From: Clostridium thermobutyricum DSM 4928
GTDB taxonomy: Bacteria > Bacillota > Clostridia > Clostridiales > Clostridiaceae
Assembly: GCF_002050515.1 (NCBI RefSeq)
Contig: NZ_LTAY01000048.1
Coordinates: forward strand, 155,990-219,989
Reading direction: 5' to 3'
DNA length: 64,000 nucleotides
Below the pieces are notes generated by a model. That model ran no database searches and was not told where the DNA came from. It worked only from the letters and a program-made list of their open reading frames with translations. Made by a program: the position numbers and the translations under genes. Positions within the stretch are counted from its first letter, which is position 1. Each line of letters starts with the position of its first letter. Positions 43,838 to 52,585 of this stretch are shown in pieces.

Positions 43838-45334
43838 ATGAAGAATAGTAAATTTGAATTAAGTGGATTATTATTAACTATATTTAATATAGTATTTATA
43901 ATTTCAATTATATTTGTATCTTCAATTGTAGTTTTAAAGCCACATTACAGAGAACTAAGTGGGCAATTTACAAATGGTGGATTTCCAACTTGGGCTATTA
44001 CAGTAGGGATTATATTAGAGTTATTTGTATTTCTTGTAATAGCATTTATAACTAAAAAAATTGATAAACGATATTTAAAGATAATATCTATAATCAATAT
44101 TATTATATTTTTTATATTGTTAGTTATATTTGGATTTGGATTAATTGTAAAGCCACAATGGGATTTTGGTACTGTATATAATACTGCAATGGATAAAGTA
44201 CAACATGGAGGAAAATATTTATCATCATATTATTATGACTGGTATCCAAATAATATTTTTATGGCTTTAGTTTTATATTGGATATATAAAGTATTTTATA
44301 TTTTTAATATAAATTTCTTGTATGGTTCTATAGCAGTAAATATAATTCTTATATTAATTAGTGTAATTGCTACATATTTTTTAATAAAAAATATATATGG
44401 ATTAAGAACAGCAACAGTATCAAGCTTCTTTTTTCTAATTTTAACACCTCTTTATGCATATGCACCAATATTTTATACTGATACTTTTACAATGTTATGT
44501 TTGCCAATAGTATATCTTTTATATAGAAAATATTTAAAAGAAAATAAGTGGATATATCTAATTTTAATGGGAATAGTAGGAGCTATTGGAGTTGGAATTA
44601 AAAATAATATTTTAATTGGTATTATTGCATTATTAATATTTGTAATATTTGAACTTAGAAACATAAAGAAAATTATAAAATTATACGCTTTTGTAGGAGT
44701 AAGCTTTTTAATTGTAAATTCATTAATAACAGGAATATGTCAAGCAAATATTCCAAGACCTTTAGATAAAGCAGGACTTCCATATACTCATTGGATAATG
44801 ATGGGGTTAAATGGATATGGAGCTTGGAATAAAGAAGATTTTGATGCAAGTATAAGTTTAGTTCCTAATAAACAAAAAATAGAGGCATTTAATAAAAAGG
44901 TTATAAAAGAAAGATTAGATGCATTTGGTGTAGATGGATTAATGAATCATTTACTTCTTAAAAATGAATTTACATGGGGAGACGGAACATATTTTGCAGC
45001 GAATGTACTTTCATATGATTCACTTCATAGTAAAAGCACTTTATACAAATATACAATAGGAAGTGAAAATTCAGGCTTTTTACTTTTCTCTCAAGTAGGT
45101 CAAGGATTTATGTTATTAATGATTATAGTAGGAAGTCTTGGAATGTTTAAGGATAAAAGGAATGTAGCCATGTTATTTAATATATGTATATTTGGAATAT
45201 TCTTATTCTTAATGTTATGGGAAGCTTGTCCAAGATATTTACTATGTATACTTCCAATAATGATTGCAAGTGCTAGTAATGGTCTTAATAATATAATGAA
45301 GCTAGGAATTTTTAAAGAAGATAAAAAAGATTAG
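43838..45334 (+). CDS. GT-C fold membrane glycosyltransferase, copy C
   Basis: This 498-residue paralogue of copies A and B is closer to B (GICQANIP, GIKNNILIG, VIKERLDAFG, FELRNIKK). It keeps PIFYTDTFTMLCLP, THWIMMGL and TWGDG. No synthase gene precedes it, so it must share the lipid-linked sugar of copy B or A. The ATG at 43838 has only a weak AAAAAGAAA upstream, while a strong GGAGGTG at 43769-43776 is not followed by a start codon. About 12 membrane segments are visible. Confidence 0.82.
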   Translation: MKNSKFELSGLLLTIFNIVFIISIIFVSSIVVLKPHYRELSGQFTNGGFPTWAITVGIILELFVFLVIAFITKKIDKRYLKIISIINIIIFFILLVIFGFGLIVKPQWDFGTVYNTAMDKVQHGGKYLSSYYYDWYPNNIFMALVLYWIYKVFYIFNINFLYGSIAVNIILILISVIATYFLIKNIYGLRTATVSSFFFLILTPLYAYAPIFYTDTFTMLCLPIVYLLYRKYLKENKWIYLILMGIVGAIGVGIKNNILIGIIALLIFVIFELRNIKKIIKLYAFVGVSFLIVNSLITGICQANIPRPLDKAGLPYTHWIMMGLNGYGAWNKEDFDASISLVPNKQKIEAFNKKVIKERLDAFGVDGLMNHLLLKNEFTWGDGTYFAANVLSYDSLHSKSTLYKYTIGSENSGFLLFSQVGQGFMLLMIIVGSLGMFKDKRNVAMLFNICIFGIFLFLMLWEACPRYLLCILPIMIASASNGLNNIMKLGIFKEDKKD

Positions 45335-45350
45335 AATAATATTTATTATA

Positions 45351-45389
45351 AAATTACTCAAAGAATTTAACCTTTGAGTAATTTTTTTA
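45351..45389 (+). terminator. Intrinsic terminator after GT-C copy C
   Basis: AAATTACTCAAAG (45351-45363) pairs with CTTTGAGTAATTT (45372-45384); T run follows. Confidence 0.9.
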
Positions 45390-45511
45390 TATTTACATAA
45401 AATATTTAAATATTAATACTTATATGAAATTTGAAATTTAGTTGTAAGATAATTTATATATAATAAGGTATAATAAAAGTAAGTCAAAAAATAATGAATA
45501 AAGGTGGAATT

Positions 45512-48040
45512 ATGAATTTACTAAAGAAAAAACAAATAACATCGATATTTAAAGTGCTTTTTGGAGTTATTATTTTAATTCTTTTAATTCTTGGAATAAG
45601 AGGATTTATGGGAGACTTTAATTTAAGATTGTTAGAAAAAAGCATACATGATATGTCAGATTTAAGTTTTGTTGCAATAATTATTTTAGGATTAATTGCA
45701 TTTGCACCTATGTGCTTATATGATTTTTTAATAAAAAGAAAAATGAATTTTAATCTTTCAATTATTAAAATATTAAAATATAGTTGGATTGTAAATGCTG
45801 TTACTATAGTTGCAGGACTTGGAGATGCAGCAGGTATAAGCCTTAGAACATATTTTTACAAAGATGAAAATGAAAATAAAAAACTATTGTTAACTGAAAT
45901 AACAAAGATTTCTCTTTTAAATCCATCAGGTTTATCTATTTTATCAGTAGTATATTTAATATTTTATTTTAGAGGAAATGATTTATTTTCTTTAGGTAAT
46001 ATTTGTGCAATATTATTGACTTTATATATACCAGGAATATTAGCATATATAGCCTATAAAAGTAAAAAAGAAAATAGTGTAGTTGAAGGAAAGCATATAT
46101 TTGGAATTGTAATTGCTTCATTTTTAGATTGGGCATTTTCAATAGGATTATTTTATTCAATTGTAGTTATTTTAGGAGTAAAAGTTAGCTTTGCTGCTTT
46201 TTTCCCAGTATTTGTTATAGCTATGATTCTTGGAATGGTAAGTATGCTTCCAGGAGCTATTGGAGCTTTTGATCTTTCAATGCTTATAGGACTTACTTCA
46301 CTTGGTCTTCCAAAGGAATTATGTCTTTTAAGTGTGTTTTTATATAGGTTAGTTTATTATATTATTCCTCTTGCTATAGCAGCATTATTATTTTTACATG
46401 AATTATGGTTTAACCGAGATAAGAGAGTAAAAAATATAATATCTTTAGTTTTTTCAAAATTAAGCTTTTTAGGTTTAAAGATTTTAGTATTTTTATCAGG
46501 AGTGTCTCTTTTAATAAGTACTGCTGTGCCTAATATAGTTTTTAAAATAAAAGAAATTAGATTTTTAAGTGCAAGTACCGAAATGCATTTTTCTAAGTTT
46601 TTAGTTATTGTAGTTGGGTTCATATTAATTGTACTTGCAACTCTTATAAAAACTAGAGCAAAGAGCATATATTATTTGACATTAATAATATTATTAATAG
46701 GAACAATATTTACAGTATTAAAATCATTTAATTATATTGCAGCAGGTTATCTTTTAATTGTATTTATAATTATTTTATTAAGCAAAAAAGAGTTTTATAG
46801 AAAAAGCTTTATTATAAGTTCAGAAGATATAGTATTAAATGCAGGTTTGTTATTATTATTTTGGGTTATTTATTTAATAGGAATTTATATGAATTATCCA
46901 TTTAAGATTTATAAACTTCCATTTATATTTAAGAGACTTAATTTAATGTATAGAGATTTAATAAGTTATAGTACTATAGGGCTTATAGTTGGAATATTAT
47001 TCTTAGTAATAATGTATGTGTTAGGTAAAAATATGAATAAAATTCGTCATATGAGGCTTGATGAGTGTGAAGAAGAGGTAAAAGAGTTTTTAAGTAAATA
47101 CAATGGAACATCTCTTACACATCTAATATATTTAAATGATAAATATATATACTTATCTAAAAAATATGATGGAATGATTCAATATGCAGTAAGTTCAAAT
47201 AAGCTTTTTGTATTAGGAAATCCATTAGGAGATATGAATACTATAAAAGAATTTATTGAGGAATTTTATGATTTTGCAGATATGTATGGATATATCCCAA
47301 TATTCTTTGAGGTTAGTGCATCCATGTTTGAAATACTTCATGAATTTGGATATGAATTTATGAAGCTTGGAGAAGCTGCAATAGTTAATTTAGATGATTT
47401 TACAATAGCTGGTCAAAAGATGCAGAAGGTTAGAACTTGTTGCAATAAAATAAATAAACTTGGTTATACCTTTGAGGTTATTGAAGAAAATATAAGCCAT
47501 GAAGTATTAATGGAAGTAAAAGAAGTTTCAGATATTTGGCTAAATGGTAGAAAAGAAAAAGGATTTTCTATGGGATTTTTTAATGAAGAGTATATAAAGA
47601 GAGGGCCTATAGGATTAGTTAGAGATAACGAAGGAATATTAAAAGCTTTTGTAACTATAATGCCAACTTATGGTGAAAACAAAAAATTATGCTCAGATCT
47701 TATGAGATTTTCTAAAAATAATCCAAGAGGAGTTATGGATTATATGTTTGTAAAAGTTATGGAATGGGGAAAAGAAAATGGATACAAATATTTTGATTTT
47801 GGGTCAGCTCCACTTTCAAATGTAGGAACATATAAATATTCATTTTTAAGTGAAAAGATAGCATTCCAATTATATATGTATGGAAAAGGAATATATTCTT
47901 TTGAAGGATTAAGAAACTTTAAAGGAAAGTATGCACATACATGGGAACCAAAATTTTTAGCATATAAAAATAGACTTTCACTTCCAATAACAACAATACA
48001 AGCAAACTTAATAGTTTCAAATTCAGAAGAAGTAAAATAA
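45512..48040 (+). CDS. mprF: Phosphatidylglycerol lysyl/alanyltransferase and flippase
   Basis: This ~842-residue MprF-type protein adds an amino acid from aminoacyl-tRNA to phosphatidylglycerol and moves the product to the outer leaflet, lowering surface negative charge. The N-terminal ~520 residues hold about 14 membrane segments (flippase domain, with FPVFVIAMILGMVSMLPGAI). The C-terminal DUF2156 synthase domain (~540-838) shows GNPLGD, FFEVSASMFEILHEFGYEF and GKENGYKYFDFGSAPLSNVG. The ATG at 45494 has no ribosome site; ATG 45512 has AAAGGTGG. Whether the amino acid is Lys, Ala or Arg cannot be told. Confidence 0.93.
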   Translation: MNLLKKKQITSIFKVLFGVIILILLILGIRGFMGDFNLRLLEKSIHDMSDLSFVAIIILGLIAFAPMCLYDFLIKRKMNFNLSIIKILKYSWIVNAVTIVAGLGDAAGISLRTYFYKDENENKKLLLTEITKISLLNPSGLSILSVVYLIFYFRGNDLFSLGNICAILLTLYIPGILAYIAYKSKKENSVVEGKHIFGIVIASFLDWAFSIGLFYSIVVILGVKVSFAAFFPVFVIAMILGMVSMLPGAIGAFDLSMLIGLTSLGLPKELCLLSVFLYRLVYYIIPLAIAALLFLHELWFNRDKRVKNIISLVFSKLSFLGLKILVFLSGVSLLISTAVPNIVFKIKEIRFLSASTEMHFSKFLVIVVGFILIVLATLIKTRAKSIYYLTLIILLIGTIFTVLKSFNYIAAGYLLIVFIIILLSKKEFYRKSFIISSEDIVLNAGLLLLFWVIYLIGIYMNYPFKIYKLPFIFKRLNLMYRDLISYSTIGLIVGILFLVIMYVLGKNMNKIRHMRLDECEEEVKEFLSKYNGTSLTHLIYLNDKYIYLSKKYDGMIQYAVSSNKLFVLGNPLGDMNTIKEFIEEFYDFADMYGYIPIFFEVSASMFEILHEFGYEFMKLGEAAIVNLDDFTIAGQKMQKVRTCCNKINKLGYTFEVIEENISHEVLMEVKEVSDIWLNGRKEKGFSMGFFNEEYIKRGPIGLVRDNEGILKAFVTIMPTYGENKKLCSDLMRFSKNNPRGVMDYMFVKVMEWGKENGYKYFDFGSAPLSNVGTYKYSFLSEKIAFQLYMYGKGIYSFEGLRNFKGKYAHTWEPKFLAYKNRLSLPITTIQANLIVSNSEEVK

Positions 48041-48055
48041 AAGGTTAAATATAAA

Positions 48056-48148
48056 TAGACTGTTGCAAAAAGATACACTCAAAAATAGTTTTTATATGTA
48101 AAAGTGTAATACTATAAAGCATGAGTATTCTTAAAATGCAGCAGTCTA
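48056..48148. mobile_element. Candidate 93-bp miniature inverted-repeat element
   Basis: Ends TAGACTGTTGCA (48056-48067) and TGCAGCAGTCTA (48137-48148) are inverted with one mismatch; weaker similarity runs inward (AGATACACTCA against AAGAATACTCA). The interior is non-coding and AT-rich. The GACTGTTGCA end resembles those I associate with IS1182-like transposons. No clear target duplication is visible. It could also act as a terminator for mprF, though no T run follows. Confidence 0.5.
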
Positions 48149-48219
48149 ATTTTATATAGAATTAAAAAAAATAGGTTATTATTAATATTTTTATGAATTT
48201 AAATGTAATATATAAGGCA

Positions 48220-49020
48220 TTAATTTTCTAATAAATTCAGTATATCAATATTCATATTTGATTTAGTATTATTATAAACATAAATTTCTATATCTTTTAA
48301 ATTATATGATTTTAAAGGAGCGAGATTATTATTTAACTTTATAGATTTATAAGGAAGTATTGCAATTGCTTCATTTTTTTCAACTAGTTTTATTAATATA
48401 TCTAGATTATCTACTTCTATTAAATTATTGATTTTTTCTTTATTATATTTATTCAAGTATTCAATAGTTCTTTTACGATAAGGACAATCTATATCTTTAC
48501 TTATCATTATTGGTTTATCAAAATTATTATCTTTTTTATAAGAAGATTTTATCCAACAAATTTTTTCGGAAATTGTTTGAGTGTATTTAGAAGTTAAATT
48601 ATCTATATTTCTATTTAGTATTAATATATCTATAAAGGATTGATTATACATTTGGATAAGCTCTTTTATATTTCTAATAAATATATGATTTTCTTTTTTC
48701 AAGTAGAGTGAAGATAAATAATTATGAGATAATGTTTGAGTTGTTCCTATATTAAAAAAATCATGTTTTATTTTAAAATGTTCTTCTACTTCATTCATAA
48801 TACTAATAATATTCTGGGAATATGATAAAAATTCTTCACCTTTTGGAAGTAAAATAACGCCTCTATTAGTTCTTTTAAAAAGTTTGCAATTTAATTCTTT
48901 TTCAAGCTTATCAATTCTTTTGCTTATATGTGATTGTACATATCCTAAATATTCTGAAGCTTTAGTTATAGATTCCATTTTAGCAACCGTAACGAAAATT
49001 TTTATATCATTAAATTCCAT
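48220..49020 (-). CDS. LysR-family transcriptional regulator
   Basis: This 266-residue regulator has the N-terminal LysR helix-turn-helix (FNDIKIFVTVAKMESITKAS then EYLGYVQSHISKRIDKLEKE, LFKRTNRGVILLPKGEEF). The effector domain is shorter and more diverged than usual (~90-266). It diverges from the DUF4865 gene at 49139, and the shared region carries inverted repeats, so it probably controls that gene and itself. The start has AAAGGAG on the minus strand. Confidence 0.92.
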   Translation of the reverse strand: MEFNDIKIFVTVAKMESITKASEYLGYVQSHISKRIDKLEKELNCKLFKRTNRGVILLPKGEEFLSYSQNIISIMNEVEEHFKIKHDFFNIGTTQTLSHNYLSSLYLKKENHIFIRNIKELIQMYNQSFIDILILNRNIDNLTSKYTQTISEKICWIKSSYKKDNNFDKPIMISKDIDCPYRKRTIEYLNKYNKEKINNLIEVDNLDILIKLVEKNEAIAILPYKSIKLNNNLAPLKSYNLKDIEIYVYNNTKSNMNIDILNLLEN

Positions 49021-49040
49021 AGGTTGAAACTCCTTTCTTC

Positions 49041-49118
49041 TGATATTCCAAAAGAGAATATCAAATATGAATATTAACCATTATACATCAATAAAGGCTT
49101 TTCGTATAATATTCATAT
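49041..49118. promoter_or_regulatory. Divergent operator region with two inverted repeats
   Basis: TGATATTC (49041-49048) and GAATATCA (49056-49063) form an interrupted palindrome with a 7-base spacer. ATATGAATATT (49065-49075) is exactly inverted as AATATTCATAT (49108-49118). Both lie between the LysR gene and its divergent neighbour, as expected for LysR sites. Confidence 0.65.
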
Positions 49119-49138
49119 AAGAGAAAGAAGGTATTAAT

Positions 49139-49648
49139 ATGATAGGAATGCAATATAAAATTACGTTACCTAATGATTACGATATGGATATTATTAGGGA
49201 TAGAGTAACTAAAAATGGAAATAAAACAGATGGGTTTGACCAATTATTATTTAAAGCATATTTAATTGCTGATTATTCTAATAAAAAACAATATGCTCCA
49301 TTATATGTATGGAAAAATAATGAAGGAATGAATAAATTCATATTTGAAGGTTTTTATGATAATATAATAAATTCTTTTGGATGGCAAAATATAAATATAG
49401 GTGTTCCTTATTTATTAGATGTAAAAGAAAATATTATAGAAGCTAAGTACTTATTAGAAATAGAAAATGAATTTTCAAATAAAGTAAAAGTTGTGGCTCC
49501 AAAATTAACATATCCAAATGAAGAATGTTTAGGTAAAGTTATAATTTATAACCCAGATAAATGGAAGTATGTAGAATTTTATTTTTATAAAGATATGCCT
49601 AAAAGAAACGGGGAATCCATTTATCAAATTCTTCATATGTCAGTGTAA
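49139..49648 (+). CDS. DUF4865-family protein
   Basis: This 169-residue protein matches the DUF4865 family: MIGMQYKITLPNDYDMDIIR at the start, then FKAYLIADY and YAPLYVWKNNEGMNKFIFEG. Its biochemical role is unknown to me; members are often found divergent from LysR regulators, as here. No membrane segment or signal is present. The last ~60 residues (from VKVVAPKLTYPNEECLGKV) look less conserved. Expression is probably induced through the LysR protein at 48220. Confidence 0.8.
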   Translation: MIGMQYKITLPNDYDMDIIRDRVTKNGNKTDGFDQLLFKAYLIADYSNKKQYAPLYVWKNNEGMNKFIFEGFYDNIINSFGWQNINIGVPYLLDVKENIIEAKYLLEIENEFSNKVKVVAPKLTYPNEECLGKVIIYNPDKWKYVEFYFYKDMPKRNGESIYQILHMSV

Positions 49649-49726
49649 AAGTGATTTTATAAATAAATTTATTAAAGCTTTATTCTAAAGACAGAATGAG
49701 ATAGTTATTATATAAAAATATTTAAG

Positions 49727-49761
49727 AGAGTTGTTAAAACTGAAACAACTCTTTTATTTTA
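49727..49761 (+). terminator. Intrinsic terminator after the DUF4865 gene
   Basis: AGAGTTGTT (49727-49735) pairs with AACAACTCT (49744-49752), followed by TTTATTTT. Confidence 0.8.
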
Positions 49762-49856
49762 CTACAATTAATTTATTTAAAAAATAAGGAAAAAAATGTA
49801 TATTTAAAATTTTCAAGGTTCATACTTTAAATATAATTCAATAAAGAGGTGAATCT

Positions 49857-50243
49857 ATGAAAATAAATAAGAGAAAAAAGAAAAAGGGATTTACATTAAT
49901 TGAAGCTGGAGCAGTTGTTTGTATAATGCTGATGCTTATGACTTTTTTTGTTCCAAAAGTAGCTGGATACATAAATGATGCAAAGAAAGCGAGTATTATG
50001 GCACAAGCTAAAACTGTAGTTTTTGCTTGGGAAACAATTAACTCAAGAGAAACAAAAAAATTAGGAACGGAAGTAACTAAAGCTAGTTTAGAAGAGAGTG
50101 GGAAAAACTATACAGAATACTTTGATTTATCAGAAACAAAGGATATACCTGATAAAACTGAAATAAAAACTTGCATGGAAATTGTTAAAGGTTCAAATTA
50201 TAGTTTTAACGATAAAGGAGAAATAGTATTAGAAGTTTCATAA
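49857..50243 (+). CDS. Type IV prepilin-like protein (ComGC/PilA type)
   Basis: This 128-residue protein has a class III prepilin leader: basic KRKKKKG directly before FTLIEAGAVV, with Glu at +5 of the mature protein, and a hydrophobic helix to ~residue 37. It would be processed by a prepilin peptidase and assembled into a pilus or pseudopilus. No peptidase, ATPase or platform gene is near. It lies 30 bases before a ComEA-type gene, which suggests DNA uptake rather than twitching. Ribosome site AGAGGTG. Confidence 0.88.
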   Translation: MKINKRKKKKGFTLIEAGAVVCIMLMLMTFFVPKVAGYINDAKKASIMAQAKTVVFAWETINSRETKKLGTEVTKASLEESGKNYTEYFDLSETKDIPDKTEIKTCMEIVKGSNYSFNDKGEIVLEVS

Positions 50244-50273
50244 AAATGTTTGAAAAAGTTGAGGTAAAAAATA

Positions 50274-50927
50274 TTGGATAATAAATTTAATCTAATAGAT
50301 TTCATGCAAAAAAATAAAAAGACTGTTGGAATAATTTCGATAGTAGTTATTTTTATATGTTTTACAGGTGCATATATGATTAAAGGAAAAGATACATTAG
50401 GAAATAGTTTTGATGATACAATTTTTGAAGAAGAAACTTCTAACAATGAAGAAATTAAAGAAAACATTGAAATAAAAGAAGAAAAAATACTTGTAGATAT
50501 AAAAGGTGAAATTAAAAAGCCAGGAGTTTATGAATTGGATAAAGGTAGTATTGTTGAAGATTTAATAAAATTAGCTGGTGGAATAACAGATAAAGGAACT
50601 TTAGATACTATAAATAGGGCACAAGAGCTTAAGAAAAATGAAGCAATATTAATTCCGAACAAAGATGAATTAAAGGAAGCGAAAGCATTTAATAATACAA
50701 GTATTAAAAGTAATATAGATAATAGTTCAGAAAATGAATTAATAAATATAAATACTGCAGATTCAGATGAATTGAATAAGATAAGTGGAATAGGAAAATC
50801 TAAAGCAGAAGCTATAATAAAATATAGAGAAGAAAATGGTGGCTTTAAGTCTATTGAAGAAATAAAAAATGTAAGTGGAATAGGTGATGCTACCTTTGAA
50901 AAAATAAAATCTTCTATTTGTACTTAG
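50274..50927 (+). CDS. comEA: ComEA-type DNA-binding protein
   Basis: This 217-residue protein has an N-terminal membrane anchor (~16-35), an acidic linker, a SLBB domain (~75-135: VDIKGEIKKPGVYEL, LAGGIT) and a C-terminal double helix-hairpin-helix (~155-216: ININTADSDELNKISGIGKS, IGDATFEKIKSSI). ComEA binds incoming double-stranded DNA at the surface. The start is TTG with GAGGT upstream. It pairs with the pilin gene before it. ComEC and ComFA are not in the window. Confidence 0.92.
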   Translation: MDNKFNLIDFMQKNKKTVGIISIVVIFICFTGAYMIKGKDTLGNSFDDTIFEEETSNNEEIKENIEIKEEKILVDIKGEIKKPGVYELDKGSIVEDLIKLAGGITDKGTLDTINRAQELKKNEAILIPNKDELKEAKAFNNTSIKSNIDNSSENELININTADSDELNKISGIGKSKAEAIIKYREENGGFKSIEEIKNVSGIGDATFEKIKSSICT

Positions 50928-50938
50928 CAATTAAATAA

Positions 50939-50975
50939 AAAATGACCTTTTCATTATAGAAAAGGTTATTTTTTA
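50939..50975 (+). terminator. Intrinsic terminator after comEA
   Basis: AATGACCTTTTC and GAAAAGGTTATT pair (one G-U) around six bases; T run follows. Confidence 0.85.
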
Positions 50976-51101
50976 ATTTAATAATACAGAAAATAAATAT
51001 AATAAATTTAAAATAAGGTAAAGATAAGTTAAAAATAAAGTCATTTAATTTGTGATATAATTAAAAAAATATAAGATTAAAATTATAGAAGGAGATTAAT
51101 T

Positions 51102-51353
51102 ATGCTTGAATATATATTTGATACACAATTATTAATTGCAGGAGAAAATCTTTCAGAAGATGATATTAATGAATATATCACAAAGAATATTGAAGGAGAT
51201 TGTTTACTTGCAGTTGGAGATGAAGAATTAATAAAAATACATTTTCACACAAATACTCCATGGAAGGTTCTTGAATATTGTGCTTCATTAGGAGAAATTC
51301 ATGATGTTGTTATAGAGAATATGGAAAGACAAGCGAATGGGCTTAAAGGTTAA
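51102..51353 (+). CDS. Small protein equal to the middle domain of fatty acid kinase FakA/YloV
   Basis: This 83-residue protein matches the central domain that lies between the DAK2 kinase domain and the C-terminal DegV-like part of FakA/YloV: GDCLLAVGDEELIKIHFHTN and LEYCASLGEIHDVVIENMERQ. A strong ribosome site (GAAGGAG) and its own terminator suggest an intact gene rather than a fragment. In FakA this domain helps dimerisation and contact with the lipid-binding partner FakB; a stand-alone copy could modulate that complex. That role is inference. Confidence 0.72.
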   Translation: MLEYIFDTQLLIAGENLSEDDINEYITKNIEGDCLLAVGDEELIKIHFHTNTPWKVLEYCASLGEIHDVVIENMERQANGLKG

Positions 51354-51383
51354 TAGACATAAAATATAATTTGTTTAAAAAAT

Positions 51384-51420
51384 AAAATCCAACAAGAAAA
51401 TTTGTTGGATTTTTTATTTT
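51384..51420 (+). terminator. Intrinsic terminator
   Basis: AAATCCAACAA and TTGTTGGATTT pair around a short A/T loop and a T run follows. Confidence 0.9.
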
Positions 51421-51503
51421 CTAGCATAATAATGATTATGTTAGAAATTTTATTTTTAATAAGTTTTAGAAAATTACTATTTATATTGAGAAAATATTTT
51501 ATA

Positions 51504-52421
51504 TTAGTTCTCAAAAATAAACTTATGTAATTCTTCTTTTTCTTCGAATAAATCAAATACTTGATAAGATACACCTTTTATAGTTTTTCCTTGTCTATGG
51601 AAATCACAAGGAAATCTATTTTCAATAAGTTTAGTTGCACCTGTATCTACAATATCTTTTCCAAGTCCTAAAAACTCAGTTGATGATATATTAGTTTTAA
51701 CTAAAGGTAATAACTCTGATAAAAGAGTTGGATATTTAGAAGGAGAAGTTTTTACTATAGTAGAAAAAAGAGAATTAATAACATTTCTTTGTCGTTCAGT
51801 TCTCATTTGATCTCCTCCATCTTTTCTAATTCTTGAATAAGCTAATGCTTGAGCTCCATTAAGTTTTTGAGTTCCAGCAGAAACACCAGGAACATATTTA
51901 GTTTCTGCTTGAGTTATATTTACAGTTACTCCACCAATTGAATCAATTATTTGAGGAAGTGTAGTAAAGTTAACAGTCATAAACTTATCTATATCTAAAT
52001 CAAAGTTATTATTTATAGTTTGAATTGCAAGTTCTGGTCCACCGAAAGCATAAGCGTGATTTATTTTATCTTTTCCACGCCCTAGAATATCAACATAAGA
52101 ATCTCTCATTATAGATGAAAGCTTAAGTTTGCCATTTTTTTCATCAATTGAAAGAATCATTATTGCATCTGAACGACCATTTTGACCAACAGGTGCATCA
52201 ATTCCAAATAAAGCAATATTAGTTATTTTATTTTCTTTAGATTTTTGAGCAACTTCAGCATTAACACCTAAATTATCTTTGTCTATTTTTACAGTGTTTA
52301 CTTTATTAAGAAAATAAAATATCCCTCCAGCAAAAATTAAAATAAGAGTTAGTAAAACACAAACAATACTTAAAATAATTTTTTTAGTAGTCAATTTTTT
52401 TGAATTATTTTTTTTTCTCAT
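51504..52421 (-). CDS. LytR-CpsA-Psr (LCP) family glycopolymer ligase
   Basis: This ~305-residue protein has one N-terminal membrane segment (~15-38) and an outer LCP domain. It moves undecaprenyl-linked glycopolymers to peptidoglycan. The family residues are seen in GRSDAIMI, MRDSYVDI, HAYAFGG and ALAYSRIRKDGGDQMRTERQ, including the Arg residues that bind the pyrophosphate. A start at 52466 would ignore the GGGGGAT ribosome site; ATG 52421 is chosen. It sits beside a CapA gene and between two polysaccharide clusters, and could anchor either capsule or teichoic-type polymer. Confidence 0.93.
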   Translation of the reverse strand: MRKKNNSKKLTTKKIILSIVCVLLTLILIFAGGIFYFLNKVNTVKIDKDNLGVNAEVAQKSKENKITNIALFGIDAPVGQNGRSDAIMILSIDEKNGKLKLSSIMRDSYVDILGRGKDKINHAYAFGGPELAIQTINNNFDLDIDKFMTVNFTTLPQIIDSIGGVTVNITQAETKYVPGVSAGTQKLNGAQALAYSRIRKDGGDQMRTERQRNVINSLFSTIVKTSPSKYPTLLSELLPLVKTNISSTEFLGLGKDIVDTGATKLIENRFPCDFHRQGKTIKGVSYQVFDLFEEKEELHKFIFEN

Positions 52422-52585
52422 AAAATCCCCCTTTATCCTCAAATTTATTTTACTATAATAAAACAATATTTTACAATATATTACTTAAAATAAGTATAAA
52501 AGAAATATATATAAATATATTCTTTAATTACTTTATATGGTAAAATGAACATTGGTATTATAAATACATATAGGGAGAGAAGATT

